DNA from: Zingiber officinale
Lineage: Eukaryota > Streptophyta > Magnoliopsida > Zingiberales > Zingiberaceae
DNA length: 64,000 nt
NCBI RefSeq assembly: GCF_018446385.1
Contig: NC_055996.1
Location: 131,364,532-131,428,531, forward strand
Direction of reading: 5' to 3'
In this document: piece by piece, positions 35,881-46,031 of the stretch
Layout of the letters: each line of letters begins with the position of its first letter
How positions within the stretch are numbered: the first letter of the stretch is position 1
Notes under the pieces: generated by a model
What the model was told of the DNA's origin: nothing
Database searches by the model: none
What the model saw: only the letters and a program-made list of their open reading frames with translations
Program-made: the position numbers and the translations under genes

Positions 35881-38275
35881 TCATTTGAAAGGAGCAAAAA
35901 TCTCATCCGGAAAGCCTTGAATGATTAGGTTGTGATTCAAGAAGTCTGCTGCGGGGATGGAGCTCAAGAAGCCCTGCGCGTTCAGTTGCCTGATAACTCC
36001 CGCCGCCGTATATGGCACGGTCATAGCAAAGCGTGCCCCAGCCTGGGATAGAAATTCAGGGGAAGTCAGATACGACATTCGGCTTCGCAGGCAACGAGCT
36101 TCTTCTCCCTCTTGATAGGCTGACAAGGCTGTAGACACTCCCGTCAGAGCCGCCCGAGACTGAGACAGTTCCTCCCTCAAGGCCTGCAGCTCTACTTCCT
36201 GGGCTGCCAACTTAGCTGCCTGAACCTCCAGCTTAGTGTCCTTCTCCCGCAGCAGGGTATCTCTGGACTGAGTCTCCCCAACCTGATGGGCGAGCTGTTG
36301 CTGATGTCCCGCCTCTTGTGCAGCACTTTCTTCACGCACAGCTCGGAGCTCATCTCTGACCTGCGTCAGAGACCTTTTTTGTCGCTCAGTCTGGTTGGTT
36401 AAAGCTCGAATCTCGGCTCGCAAGGCGTGGCTAGCTTGATCGGGATCATTCAGTTGTAGCTCTAGTTCAGAGACTTTGTCCCGAAGGTCTTTGCTTTCAT
36501 GATGGAGGGTGTGGAAGGATTGGTTCAGCACCAGGGACTCTGCGTGAGTCTGGAGCAAGAATAACAACCCTCAGTTAAAACAAACTCGCATTCAGGAGAA
36601 GGAACAAGGTACTTACTTTAGCCCAAGACTTCGAGAACCTATCCATTTGAGCTAAGGGCGACAAGCTACCCATTTGATTCTTGCTCTCTGCCCAGTCGCC
36701 AAGGCAGCCCTTCATTGCCAAGACGCTAGTAGAGACATCATGTCGTCGAGCCTGAGCTGCTTCAGAGGGGATAGTGGTCCTATAACAATGGCGGGCAGGT
36801 TGAGAAGGGCCGGCGGGTTGAGAAGGGCCTGCGTCCGAGCCAGGAGGAGCAGGAGGCGACTCGGGAGTGGGCTCGCCTGATGCCGGGCCGCGTCGCTCAC
36901 CGGGGCTGTCCTCCTCCTGAGGAATGGGGGTAGAACGAGATGCAGAGGGTCTTCCCCTGTAGGGGTTGGGGGAGGCTGCTAGGGAAATAACGCAACAATA
37001 ACAAGAGGAAATGGTGTTAGAGCCAGCCAGGATGACGGCAGGGAACACTGCGGCGATAAGGGAACGGCGTCGAGTCCGCGAGAAGTCAGACCTGGTCTTC
37101 GGCGCCATCTTTGAAGTTGGGGCTGACCATCAGAGCCAGAATCGTCAGAATTAGGTAGACTCTGGGAGGGGGCCGTGGCATTGCCACCCGCAGCGCCTTG
37201 ACCAGACAAGTTTCGACCTGCGCGATGAAGAGCCGCGCGACCCCTTCGGGAGGCCCGGGGGGCTCCTCGGAAGACCCGCCTAGCTCGATGGCTAGTCTGA
37301 GCGTGACCCCGATCCCCGCTCGGGGCGACCTGTGGAGGAGGAGCTTCATGCGCAGCGGGGTCGGAAACGGGTTGGACTGCTGCCCCGGGGGAAACGAGGC
37401 CGGGATAAGGGAGTAGCCTCCTCTCCAAGATTACTCGGCCACGTCGCATTATTTCCAGATCGTCTAGGGGCAGGGGCAGAACCTCTGAGGCACGATACAG
37501 GGCCTCCGCTGTAGGCGTCGACACGGAAGGTTATCTTTGCAGATAAAACAAGCGTAAGCAGGAGAGAAGAGTCAAGCGCGGATTTACCTAATGAGCGCGG
37601 CGCCCCAGAGAAGGAGGGATTCAGACGGAAAAAAGAAAGCATGTCTTCAGATAGCAGTCTCGTCAGATCCAGGCGCCAAAGCTCCATTCTTGTCGCCGCT
37701 ACAGCATAGGAGAGGTCCATATGATACTCTTCCAACGCCGGGGGCGGAGGAAGTTCAGGTTGCCAACGCATAGGCCAGCCTGTCTCTTCAGGAAACCGGA
37801 GAAAAAAGAATTTTTTCCTCCAGTTGGCGTGAGGAGGAGGAAGACGGGAGAAAAAGGCAGTTTGACTGCGAGCTTGAAAGTCAAAAAGACCATCGGCACG
37901 CCGAGCGAGGGCGAAGAAGCAGTGAAAGAGGGGAGCAGACCAGGAAACTTCGCAAACCTCACAGAGTATCACGAAGCCACATAAAATCTTTATGGAGTCG
38001 GGAGTTAACTGACCTAAGGGGATGTTGAAGTAGCGGCACACTCCAGATAGGAAAGGATGTGGAGGTAGACGAAGGCCAGACACAAATTGCTCAGTGAAGA
38101 AAGTACACGAACCCGGCGGAGGATCGAAGTAAAGGTTTGCAACAGTGGGGATGATAGGGCGGAAGCTGACAGGGATTTCATAAGTGTACCGTAGGTCATC
38201 CCAATCTAACTCGGCGAAGTTCGAAACGCCTGGGAAATGCTCCGCCAACAGAGAGGCCCAGGAAGGAGAGGCCAT
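35881..38275 (-). CDS. Tat antisense gene A, four exons, 710 aa
   Basis: This gene lies between pol and the 3' LTR, on the strand opposite to gag-pol. GT-AG exons at 37588-38275, 37092-37508, 36617-36975 and 35881-36549 add to 2133 nt and join without a stop. The start is the ATG at 38275 (MASPSWASLLAEHF). The first 190 residues form a globular domain (FVSGLRLPPHPFLSGVCRYF, WRKKFFFLRFPEE) like the plant 'putative gypsy-type transposon' proteins (Pfam PF04195, from memory). The middle is Pro/Ser/Arg-rich. Exon 4 is a long coiled coil (about residues 490-640) ending EIFAPFK. Gene B is a diverged copy. Its function is unknown. A TATA box precedes it. It is undamaged although gag and pol of the same element are shifted. 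Exon borders are inferred from sequence alone. Confidence 0.8.
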
Positions 38276-38427
38276 GGAGGAAGATAACACCTTAGAGGGT
38301 GGAGAGGACAATCGCAAAGGAACGCCAAAGGAGAAGGGACGGATCACAGCAAGGTCTCGGAGGAAATTAGTCGGCGGCGGCGACGTTTGAGTGCTCTACT
38401 GTGATGGTGAAAGAAAGAGTCAGATGA

Positions 38428-38436
38428 TACTTATAG
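38428..38436 (-). promoter_or_regulatory. TATA box of antisense gene A
   Basis: The minus strand reads CTATAAGTA about 155 bases before the start codon of gene A, with a plausible leader between. It is supported only by motif and position. Confidence 0.5.
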
Positions 38437-39184
38437 GTATGGTGGGTGCAGGACATTTTCGTAAGTCAGCAACGGACGGTAGATGCAGGGTTTGGAGTAG
38501 ACGAGGAACGCTCTGTGATGAGCTTCGAGAAGATAACCAGGGGGCATTAAGGGAACGACAAGGGCTCGATATACGAAGCGCCTCCCTAGGAAGTTGTTCC
38601 AAACAGGACAGAAGTGTACGGAGGGGTCACCAGAAGGTGGATAAGTCAAATCAGCGAGCTGCACGGACACGCGAGGTAGCCTTTAGCCCAGGACGGCTCA
38701 GTAGAAGGGCAGCGATGGGGGGAGAAGCTACGTAGCGAAGGAAAGTAGACAAGGGAAATCTGATCATCGGAGCTCGGCCGAAATCAACGAACGACTGGCC
38801 ACAGAAAACAAGCTACAAGCACGCGAAGGGGACGCGGCACAGTTGTCAGATCGCAGGGGAAATCGGAGATAAGCAGACCGAGGTCAGTACGATTACACAA
38901 ATACCACCAAAGAAGAGCCGGTAGCCACGCATCAAAAGGCAAGCGGCATAACATAGTTCTAGTTACACTACCTTCGGAGAAGGAGGAGACAGGTTATCAG
39001 GAGCCGGCCGAGGAGAAGCGGGGTCGGCTGGTTCAGCAAGAGGAGGGGCAAGGGCTTCAGAAGCTTCGGGGAGGGCGGCAGGAAGACCCTGGGGAGACAC
39101 CTCTACGGGGGTTGGAGCGGCAGCAGGGGGAGGAGCAGCCTGGAAGAAGAGCCCGTCATCCGCCTCAAAGGAGGGGAAGGTGTC

Positions 39185-41495
39185 CTACGGCAATTCCCGG
39201 GCCAGGCGAGCAGTATCCAAGAAGTGGCGGGGGGGCGCTGCGCGCAAATAACCTTGCTCGAAAGCTTGTCTCACCCCGCCAGCAGCCCCGTAACTCAGCA
39301 GCAGGACCATCCAGCGCCCCAGCTTCTGAAGGAAAAAGGAAGAACGAACATAGGCCAAGCGGTAGGCCTTCAGCCGCCCGAGCTCGCAAATATTGAAGCT
39401 GGGCCTGGCAGGCTTCCCACTGAGCTCGCAGGGTGGTTTCCCGACCCACAGCAGCACTGGACACGGTTTGGGCTTCAGCCAGCCCCATCTGTAGGAGCTC
39501 CCGACCTTGCTTCAGCAGAGCCAATTCCCTGGACTGGGCAAGCAGCTCTGCCTCTCGGTTTCTCAGTTCAGAGGTCGCCGCCTGACGGCGTTCCACTTCA
39601 GAGGCCAGAGACGACTCACTCGCCTTTAAGGCCACCTCCAATGCCCGCAGTTTGTTGGATGCGGCGTCAGAAAGGGCCCGGGCGGAGGCCGCTGATTCCC
39701 CGGCAGGCAGACAGGAGTCCAGGCCTTCCAGGGAGGGTTCAGAAGGAGCTGTGAAAGATGAAGGGGGTTCCAGTTCCCGGAGACGGGCCTTGAGTGCCAC
39801 ATTCTCCCGTTCTAGCTCGGTCGCTCGTTGGACTACGCTCAGACTCGCCGAGCAGGTCTGCAAGTGCCCATAGGATGGGAAAGGAGGTTATGGAAACACA
39901 CACGCACACCCAGAAGAAGGAAAGAAGGGAAGAAGGGACTCACCGCGACCAGAGAACAAGCAACCTGATCGAGCTCTTCCAGAGGGTATTCGCTTTCCCA
40001 GAACTGCCGATGAGCCGATTGCCAGGAGTTGGCCAAGGCCCCGTGGAAGTCGACCCTGCCAAAAAAAGGGGATGAGGTAGCAGCCGGCACGTTCGCCGGG
40101 TCAGTCGCCGAAGGAAGCCTCCAGAGGGCCCTAAAAGCCCAGTCCGGGGAGGGTGGTTCAGAAATAGGCACGGCCGAGCTCGTTGGCATCAGAGGGGAGG
40201 AGGCTGGAGGAGTCAATGAATCCAAGGGTTGGCCACCAGAAGGTGAAGGCGGGGCAGGTAGCACGCTCTGGAGTGGCGCCGTAGTAAGTCGGTCTGACGG
40301 CGGGCCTGCCACCTCCAGGTCATAGGCCTGTTCCTGGCCCAAACTTGTCTCCTGAGTCGAGCTCGTGCCCGAAGACTTGGAGGGGGAAGAAAGAACCACC
40401 ACGCGTTGGCGCTGTGAAGGCGGAGGAGAAGTGGCGGTGACCGGGGTCGTCCGTTTGCTATTGCGCGTCACACGCAGCCGCAGAGTAAGACGGAGAGGAG
40501 GAGCCTGTCTAGTGGGCGAGGAAGCAGTCACCGGTTGATCGGAGGTGTGGGACAATGCTGGGTCTGCAGCGCTGGGGGAAGGTAGCACTGAGAGCGGCGG
40601 GGCAATCACAACATCAGAGGGCGGGGGTGCTGGAAGTTGAGGACCGAGGGCAGCAGCTGGATCAGAAGGTAGGCCTGGTGTCAGCTCCTGATGCAGGGCT
40701 TCCAGGACAGCAACTGCGGGCGTCTCTTGGCAGTCGAAGGAACGGAGGATAGCGGCCGCTACAAGAATAAAAAAGAAAAGGCACCTCAGTTAGCGAAGAG
40801 CGACGTGCAAGAATAGACAACTTACCAAAGGGAGCTCCGATTTCTGCAGGGACAAGACTAAGACAGAAGGTGTATAAAATGCCTTCCAGCATCAACACAG
40901 ACAAGCGAACAATAACACCGGTCAACTTGTCCTCAGCTGCAAAGCAGGCAGATTCATGAACATGTGGGGGAAAAGCCGAAGCCGGGAGGGGGCGCCACTA
41001 AGAAGACCCGACTAAGGGGGAAGGCGGTTTAAGAAAGAAAAAACGGGACCTCCAGCCCTTATTGGAAGAAGGTAGGCCGTCAAAGAACTTAAAGCCTGGC
41101 TTGGCCTGAACGTTGAATATCCCCGCCTCGGCTCGCCGGAAAGAATAGAAGTGCTGGAATAGGTGGGGCGTCAAGGAAACGCGATAGATACGGCATAAGA
41201 TGACGGTTCCACAGATAGCTCGAAATACATTGGGAGCAAACTGGGAGACGCCGATGCCGCAATATTGGCACAAGTCTGAAATAAAGGGGTGCAAGGGAAA
41301 GCGAAGACCGCCCATAATCTGATCTCTAAAGACAGTGATACAGCCCTCAGGAGGAGACGAAGGATGTTCATTGGGTGATGGGAGTCGAAGCTCATATGAG
41401 GAATCCAATTGCAGAAGGGATCGTAATACCGACAGGTCACGGTGGTCCAAATCCGAAAGATAGCATGAATACCAGGGGAGGTCCTTACCATCCAT
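39185..41495 (-). pseudogene. Tat antisense gene B, diverged copy of A
   Basis: The start is the ATG at 41495 (MDGKDLPWYSCYLS). Exon 1 (to about 41000) has the same domain as gene A: GGLRFPLHPFISDLCQYCGI, NVFRAICGTVILCRIYRVS and WRSRFFFLKPP. The gene A part that should follow is missing, and the next junction (about 40830-41000) is unclear. Well-supported GT-AG exons follow at 39944-40758 (Pro/Ser-rich) and from 39857 downward, the latter a coiled coil (LSVVQRATELERENVALKAR). Near 39375 one extra base shifts the frame; the correct frame reaches a TAG at 39185-39187. Residual open sequence beyond this, rich in Pro and Ala to about 38970, suggests the stop is premature. Gene B therefore looks recently broken. 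Confidence 0.7.
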
Positions 41496-41681
41496 CGTCG
41501 CGAGGAAGAAGCAAGCAAGAAGGTTGGAGGCGAGAAGGATCACAGGCCAAGAACGATCAGAAGGGCAGAGGGGTCGCGAGCTCAGGCCGAAAGATGGCAA
41601 GTTGCACTAACAAGGACGAGCACGGAGGAGGAGAGGAAGAGAACGAAGCATTGGAAAGAAAGCGGCAGATGACCTTTAGGG

Positions 41682-41689
41682 TTTATAAA
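41682..41689 (-). promoter_or_regulatory. TATA box of antisense gene B
   Basis: The palindromic core TTTATAAA lies about 190 bases upstream of the gene B start codon, read on the minus strand as CTTTATAAACC. Confidence 0.5.
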
Positions 41690-42360
41690 GCTCATTCGTG
41701 CCTAAGAAGCATCGAGAATCGGGCCGAGTATCTTTTTGGGCAACCCGCCCCGCGCCGTCTAAAGGGAAGTAAGCACGGAGGCGTGCGAAAAAGGTATGGA
41801 AACTGACGTCAGGAAGCGTGGGCCATAAATGCAACGGACAGGTGTCAGCATAAGAATAAACCTATTAAAGATAGGCGCGGCGGGGTAATCATGACAAGGT
41901 GTGGCTCTAAAAAAGAGGCATCCCTCGGTAAGGTCAAGCGGGAGATTTTACAGAGCTGCAAAGGCCAGGCAATTCAGTAGGGGTTGTGCAGGGAACAGGG
42001 CTGATCAGCGAAGGTTAGGAAGGCACGGGTTGGCAGTCAGGGGAGCTGCTTACTCGGAGTAGCTAGGCAAGCATCTCGGTGGAGACAGCCTCCAGGCCGG
42101 TTCGTTAACCACATCAGCATGCAAAGGCACGCGAAGCTCTCACAAGCTAGAAGAGCGTTGCGTGCCCAGGGCCGAATAAGGTTCATGTTCCCTCTCTCCC
42201 GCCCACATCCTATACTATGCATGATATGCTTGCAGGAAGACGAGGGACGCGGCAGAACGAGCGCAAAGCTGGCGAATAACGCCCAGCCCAATAGAAGTAA
42301 TTAAGGCGGTTCAGATGAGGCAGATGGGGGCTTAAGAGAGCATCACGTCTGTGCTACTAG

Positions 42361-42475
42361 CGAGGAGGGTCCAGCAGGTCTCGGACCAGCGCCATCGCCA
42401 CCGGTCCCGGACCGGAGTATTATTACTGGTCTCGGACCAGCGCCATCGCCACCGGTCTCGGACCGGAGTACCCAG
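42361..42475. repeat. Two-unit tandem repeat before the minisatellite
   Basis: Two copies of a block of about 55 bases lie in tandem, each containing GGTCTCGGACCAGCGCCATC and CGCCACCGGTC. Each copy has internal complementarity (GGTCTCGGACC / GGTCTCGGACCGG) and could fold. Confidence 0.8.
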
Positions 42476-42479
42476 ACTC

Positions 42480-43345
42480 TCGCCCCAGTGCGAGTTATAA
42501 GTGAGCTCTGCTCTCACGCCCAACGACCTTCTTAGGTCGGCTCCCATGCGAGAATTAAAAGTGAGCCCCGCGCTCACGCCCAACGACCTTTAGTCCCAGA
42601 ACTCTCGCCCGGTCACGAGTTATAAGTGAGCTCTGTCCTCACGCCCAAACTCTCGGCTCAGTGTGAGTTAAAAGTGAGCCCTGCTCTCACGCCCAACGAC
42701 CTTCCCGGTCGGTGTACCAGACTCTCGCCTCAGTGAGAGTTATAAGTGAACTCTGCTCTCACGCCCAACGACCTTCCCGGTCGGTGTCCCAGACTCTCGT
42801 CTCAGCGCAAGTTATAAGTGAGCTATGCTCTCACGACTAACGACCTTCCCGGTTGATGTCCCAGACTCTCGCCTCAAGCCGAGTTATAAGTGAGCTATGC
42901 TCTCACGCCCAACGACCTTCCCAGTCGGTGTCCCAGACTCTCGTCCCAGCGCAAGTTATAAGTGAGCTATGCTCTCACGCCTAACGACCTTCCAGGTCGA
43001 TGTCCCAGACTCTCGCCTCAAGCCGAGTTATAAGTGAGCTATGCTCTCACGCCCAACGACCTTCCCAGTCGGTGTTCTAGACTCTCGTCCCAGCGCGATA
43101 TATAAGTGAGCAATGCTCTCACGCCCAACGACATTCCTGGTCGGTGTTCCAGACTCTCGCCCCAGTGCAAATTAAAAGTGAGCCCTGCTCTCACGCCCAA
43201 CGACTTCTAGGTCGGTAGTCCCAGACTCTCGCCCCAGTGCGAGTTATAAGTGAGCTCTGCTCTCACGCCCAACGACCTTCTTAGGTCGGCTCCCATGCGA
43301 GAATCAAAAGTGAGCTCTGTCCTCACGACCAACGACCTTTCAGGT
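42480..43345. repeat. 72-bp minisatellite in the Tat 3' region
   Basis: About 13 diverged units occur. The shared core CTCACGCCCAACGACC recurs at about 42512, 42572, 42639, 42686, 42758, 42830, 42902, 42974, 43046, 43118, 43190, 43262 and 43321. Nine successive steps from 42686 to 43262 are 72 bases (eight intervals), and the outer units are 47-67 bases. Each unit also has CAGACTCTCG and GAGTTATAAGTGAGC. The 72-bp array shows alternating subtypes (CTCAAGCCGAG versus CCCAGCGCAAG), so higher-order units of 144 bp may exist. Spacers and repeats do not alternate as in CRISPR. Confidence 0.92.
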
Positions 43346-43855
43346 CGGCCCCATGCGGGAATAAAAAATCAGCCCCTCTTTGAAAATCATAAGCGAGCTC
43401 GGTGCCTATGCCTAACTACCTTGCTGAGAGATGTGCCTCACCTTGAGCAGGGCGTTTTCCATAATCAGGTCAGCTACATCTAACTTTACTTTGCGCGAAT
43501 TTCAAATATGCAGCAAATACGCAGGGCAAGGGATGCGGAGCACCATCTACCCTATTCCTACAGCGCCAATATTAACTACGAAATCAGGTTTTACACGTTC
43601 ATCACAGTTGCAATTTTTAAGCACTACATTGACTTTATTATCCAAAATACATGCATGAAAAGAAATCATGAAGCGACTCTAGGCTCTTACACAAGGACCT
43701 ATTTCTAAAAACGTGTTTGCTAGATGGAAATTGAGCAGGAGAAACTGGGCCAAAAGGGAACGGATCTACAAGCGTAGCAGCGCAGTTCAGCAAGGGAGGG
43801 ATACAGCCAAGGCTACATGCAGAAACGCCTCCTGACAAAGGAGCCACCGCGACAA

Positions 43856-44320
43856 CTATTCCCCAGGCCAGCTTTGACTCGTGGAAGGAATTGGCCCTGG
43901 GGAACGAGCACTCCCGCGTGAAGACCTATCGGGAGATTCAGGCGCGCTCACGGCCCGGGCCAGCTCCGCGTGAAGGGAGTCGATGACTGTTTGTTGCCGG
44001 GCGAGCGTGTCTTGTTTTTCCTCAAGAACCGCACGGAGGAGAGATAACTCTGTCTCATGCTCTCGTTGCAAACGGTCTTGGCGCCTAATTTGGTGCTGCA
44101 GATCAAACTGGTATTCGTCTTTCATCGCCTTTTCTGCATGCACGCGAGATTTTGTAAGACGATACAGGGCGTCCATGTTATGCAAGGCAGCCAGCAGACG
44201 AGCTCGGTCCCTGGACAGGCGCTCCAGTTCGCGTTCTTTCTCGGCAAGTTGCGAGGTGAGCTGATCTATCCGCATTTGGGAAGGTAGTTGATCAACTTCG
44301 TCAAAGGAAGGAGAATGCAT
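43856..44320 (-). CDS. Tat antisense gene C, short coiled-coil protein
   Basis: This is a single-exon, undamaged frame of 154 aa starting at the ATG at 44320 (MHSPSFDEVDQLPSQMR) and ending SWPGE. Residues 15-125 are a nearly continuous coiled coil (LTSQLAEKERELERLSRDRA, then RQDRLQREHETELSLLRAVL). The tail is rich in Ser and Pro. It resembles the coiled-coil ends of genes A and B in composition but has no globular domain. It is the last gene before the 3' LTR and, like A and B, opposes gag-pol. A TATA box lies 95 bases upstream. No known function; multimerisation or protein binding is only a guess from the coiled coil. Confidence 0.7.
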   Translation of the reverse strand: MHSPSFDEVDQLPSQMRIDQLTSQLAEKERELERLSRDRARLLAALHNMDALYRLTKSRVHAEKAMKDEYQFDLQHQIRRQDRLQREHETELSLLRAVLEEKQDTLARQQTVIDSLHAELARAVSAPESPDRSSRGSARSPGPIPSTSQSWPGE

Positions 44321-44415
44321 TTCGGGGGAAAGAAGCAGTTAAAGCGCAGGTGAACAAAAGATAGTAGGGGAGCAGGAATGAAGAAGGATAGAGCGAAGAA
44401 GTGACCGTGAGGCTC

Positions 44416-44423
44416 TTTATAAA
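44416..44423 (-). promoter_or_regulatory. TATA box of antisense gene C
   Basis: TTTATAAA, with flanks reading CTTCTTTATAAAGAGCC on the minus strand, lies about 95 bases upstream of the gene C start codon, in good position for a core promoter. Confidence 0.55.
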
Positions 44424-44691
44424 GAAGGCGGGTGGCCAAGTCAAAGCAAAGGCATGGGCGCGACACCCCAAGCGACTGGTGACGTAAGGAAGAAGGCATG
44501 GTATCCCAAGCAACGCGACACAAAAGCTGATGCGTGACGCAGGAAGCAGGGTGTGCAGAGATATACTGAGATCATAGAGATACGCTAAGGCAGATACACA
44601 GAGATCTGCTGAGATCACAAAGATATGCCTAAGTCACAGAAAGGTGCGGAGGTCTAGTCAGTCAGAATGTCGTCCTCCTTCGACTAGACTT

Positions 44692-44702
44692 GTGGGGGAG
44701 GC
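44692..44702 (+). other. Polypurine tract of Tat element
   Basis: GTGGGGGAGGC lies three bases before the start of the second LTR. Such tracts prime plus-strand DNA synthesis in LTR retrotransposons. It shows that LTR2 is a genuine 3' LTR for the internal region to its left. Confidence 0.85.
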
Positions 44703-44705
44703 TTG

Positions 44706-45982
44706 TGATACGGTTAGTGATGGAGGGGCCCAAGAGGAAAGGATTAGAAAAGTCCAGGCTATGTGGCGGTTAAAAGTCACGAGGAGGTGGCGGTCAATAG
44801 TCATGGCGACTTGGCGGTCAAAAAGGCAGGCTGACAGGGCAGTCAGGGCTCAGCATAGGCAGAAGCGGGTTGGGATCGGCGGAGCTGAGTGGAGTCAGCT
44901 CGATCCACAGGCCTGCAGTAGAGGGCCCGGAAATACAGAGCACAGAGGTCGGTCAGGATCGGCAGAGCTGAGCGGAGTCAGCCCGAGCTACAGACCTGCG
45001 GTTGAGGGCCAGGAAGTACAAAGCGCAGGATGCAAGTCGGTATCGGCAGAGCTAAGCAGAGGCCAAGAACTGGAAGTATAGGCCAATGGGTCGGAAGCGA
45101 CAGAGCTGATCAGAAGTAGCCCGAGCTACAGACCTGCGGTTGAGGGCCAGGAAGTACAAAGCGCAGGATGCAAGTCGGTATCGGCAGAGCTAAGCAGAGG
45201 TCCAGAACTGGAAGTATAGGCCAATGGGTCGGAAGCGGCAGAGCTGATCAGAAGCAGGCCGAGCTACAGACCTGCGGAAGTACAAAGCGCAGGATGCGGG
45301 TTGAAGATCAGCGTAGCTATGTCTAGACAGTTAGGGCTGCAGGTCTGCGAGTTGGAGGCCTGGAAATGCGAACCACAGGTGCAGGCTGGTGCGGGGACAC
45401 AATGGATCGGAGGAGCTAAGTAATACGGGAGCGGAGAATCTCAACGGTCCGTCAGGGGTAATCATTACATACCAACGATGCGGGCGAAGGCGAAGGTTCC
45501 TGAAACGAAAAGATGCCCTCATAGCCAGTACTGCGAAGGCGGAGGTTCCTAACAGAAAGATGCTTTCACAACAAATAGCAGCGCGACAGATGTCCAGGAC
45601 TAGAGGACAAAGCCGGGCGTCTAACGTTTTCTGACAGAGGGGCAGGTTCTAGCAGGAGGACGCATAAAAGGGGAGAAATCCCTCGTACGCAGGTACGCGC
45701 ACACACTCCCTCGTCACTTTTTTCCACAACTGTTTTCCTTTTCTTCTTCTGTCTGCTTTTTTCTGGGGAAAAAGGACCTGACTTGAGCGTCGGAGGGCCG
45801 GATCCGGGGACTTTTTCCCTGGGTTTTGGTCTCTAACGTGAGAGGGGGGGATCGTCTGAGTGTGCGCAGGGTCCTGCAGCCGCATCAGCCACCCGTGGGG
45901 AGCCTGCACCGCCCGCGACTTTCCGTCAACGCCCAGTCCACCGCGACCGGCCTTCGTCCGACTCAGCTTCCGGACGGGATCA
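44706..45982 (+). repeat. Second Tat LTR (LTR2)
   Basis: It starts TGATACGGTTAG like LTR1 and ends GACGGGATCA. A polypurine tract precedes it, as for a 3' LTR, and a primer-binding region with leader follows it, as for a 5' LTR. Compared with LTR1 it has one more sub-repeat around 45090-45250 and a short deletion near 45530. About 45706-45866 is an unrelated sequence in place of 27861-27975. A TATA-like GCATAAAAGGGG is at about 45662-45673. Confidence 0.9.
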
Positions 45983-46031
45983 AATTTGGCGCCGTCTGTG
46001 GGAACACAACAACCTGTTCCGGAGCGTGAAG

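Larger units (their letters stand above)
41700..43855. other. Non-coding spacer between antisense genes B and C
   Basis: About 41700-42350 has no convincing gene on either strand. About 42360-43345 is filled by tandem repeats described separately. About 43380-43855 again has only short chance frames. The spacer belongs to the long 3' region of the Tat element. Confidence 0.7.
26882..45982 (+). mobile_element. Tat-lineage Ty3 retrotransposon with antisense genes
   Basis: The order is 5' LTR (26882-28093), primer-binding region, gag, protease, reverse transcriptase, two RNase H domains, integrase, then a 9-kb region with three genes on the opposite strand and a minisatellite, polypurine tract and 3' LTR (44706-45982). 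Reverse transcriptase followed by a degenerate RNase H and then a second, archaeal-type RNase H is the hallmark of the Tat clade. Tat elements are known for long 3' regions with extra, sometimes antisense, frames and tandem repeats. A copia solo LTR splits the protease region. Gag-pol carries single-base frameshifts, so this copy is not autonomous. The sequence continues past the 3' LTR into a second gag. Confidence 0.93.

Noticed and set aside
42480..43345. CRISPR-like array
   Set aside because: Units are contiguous diverged tandem repeats without unique spacers, and the DNA is a plant retrotransposon.
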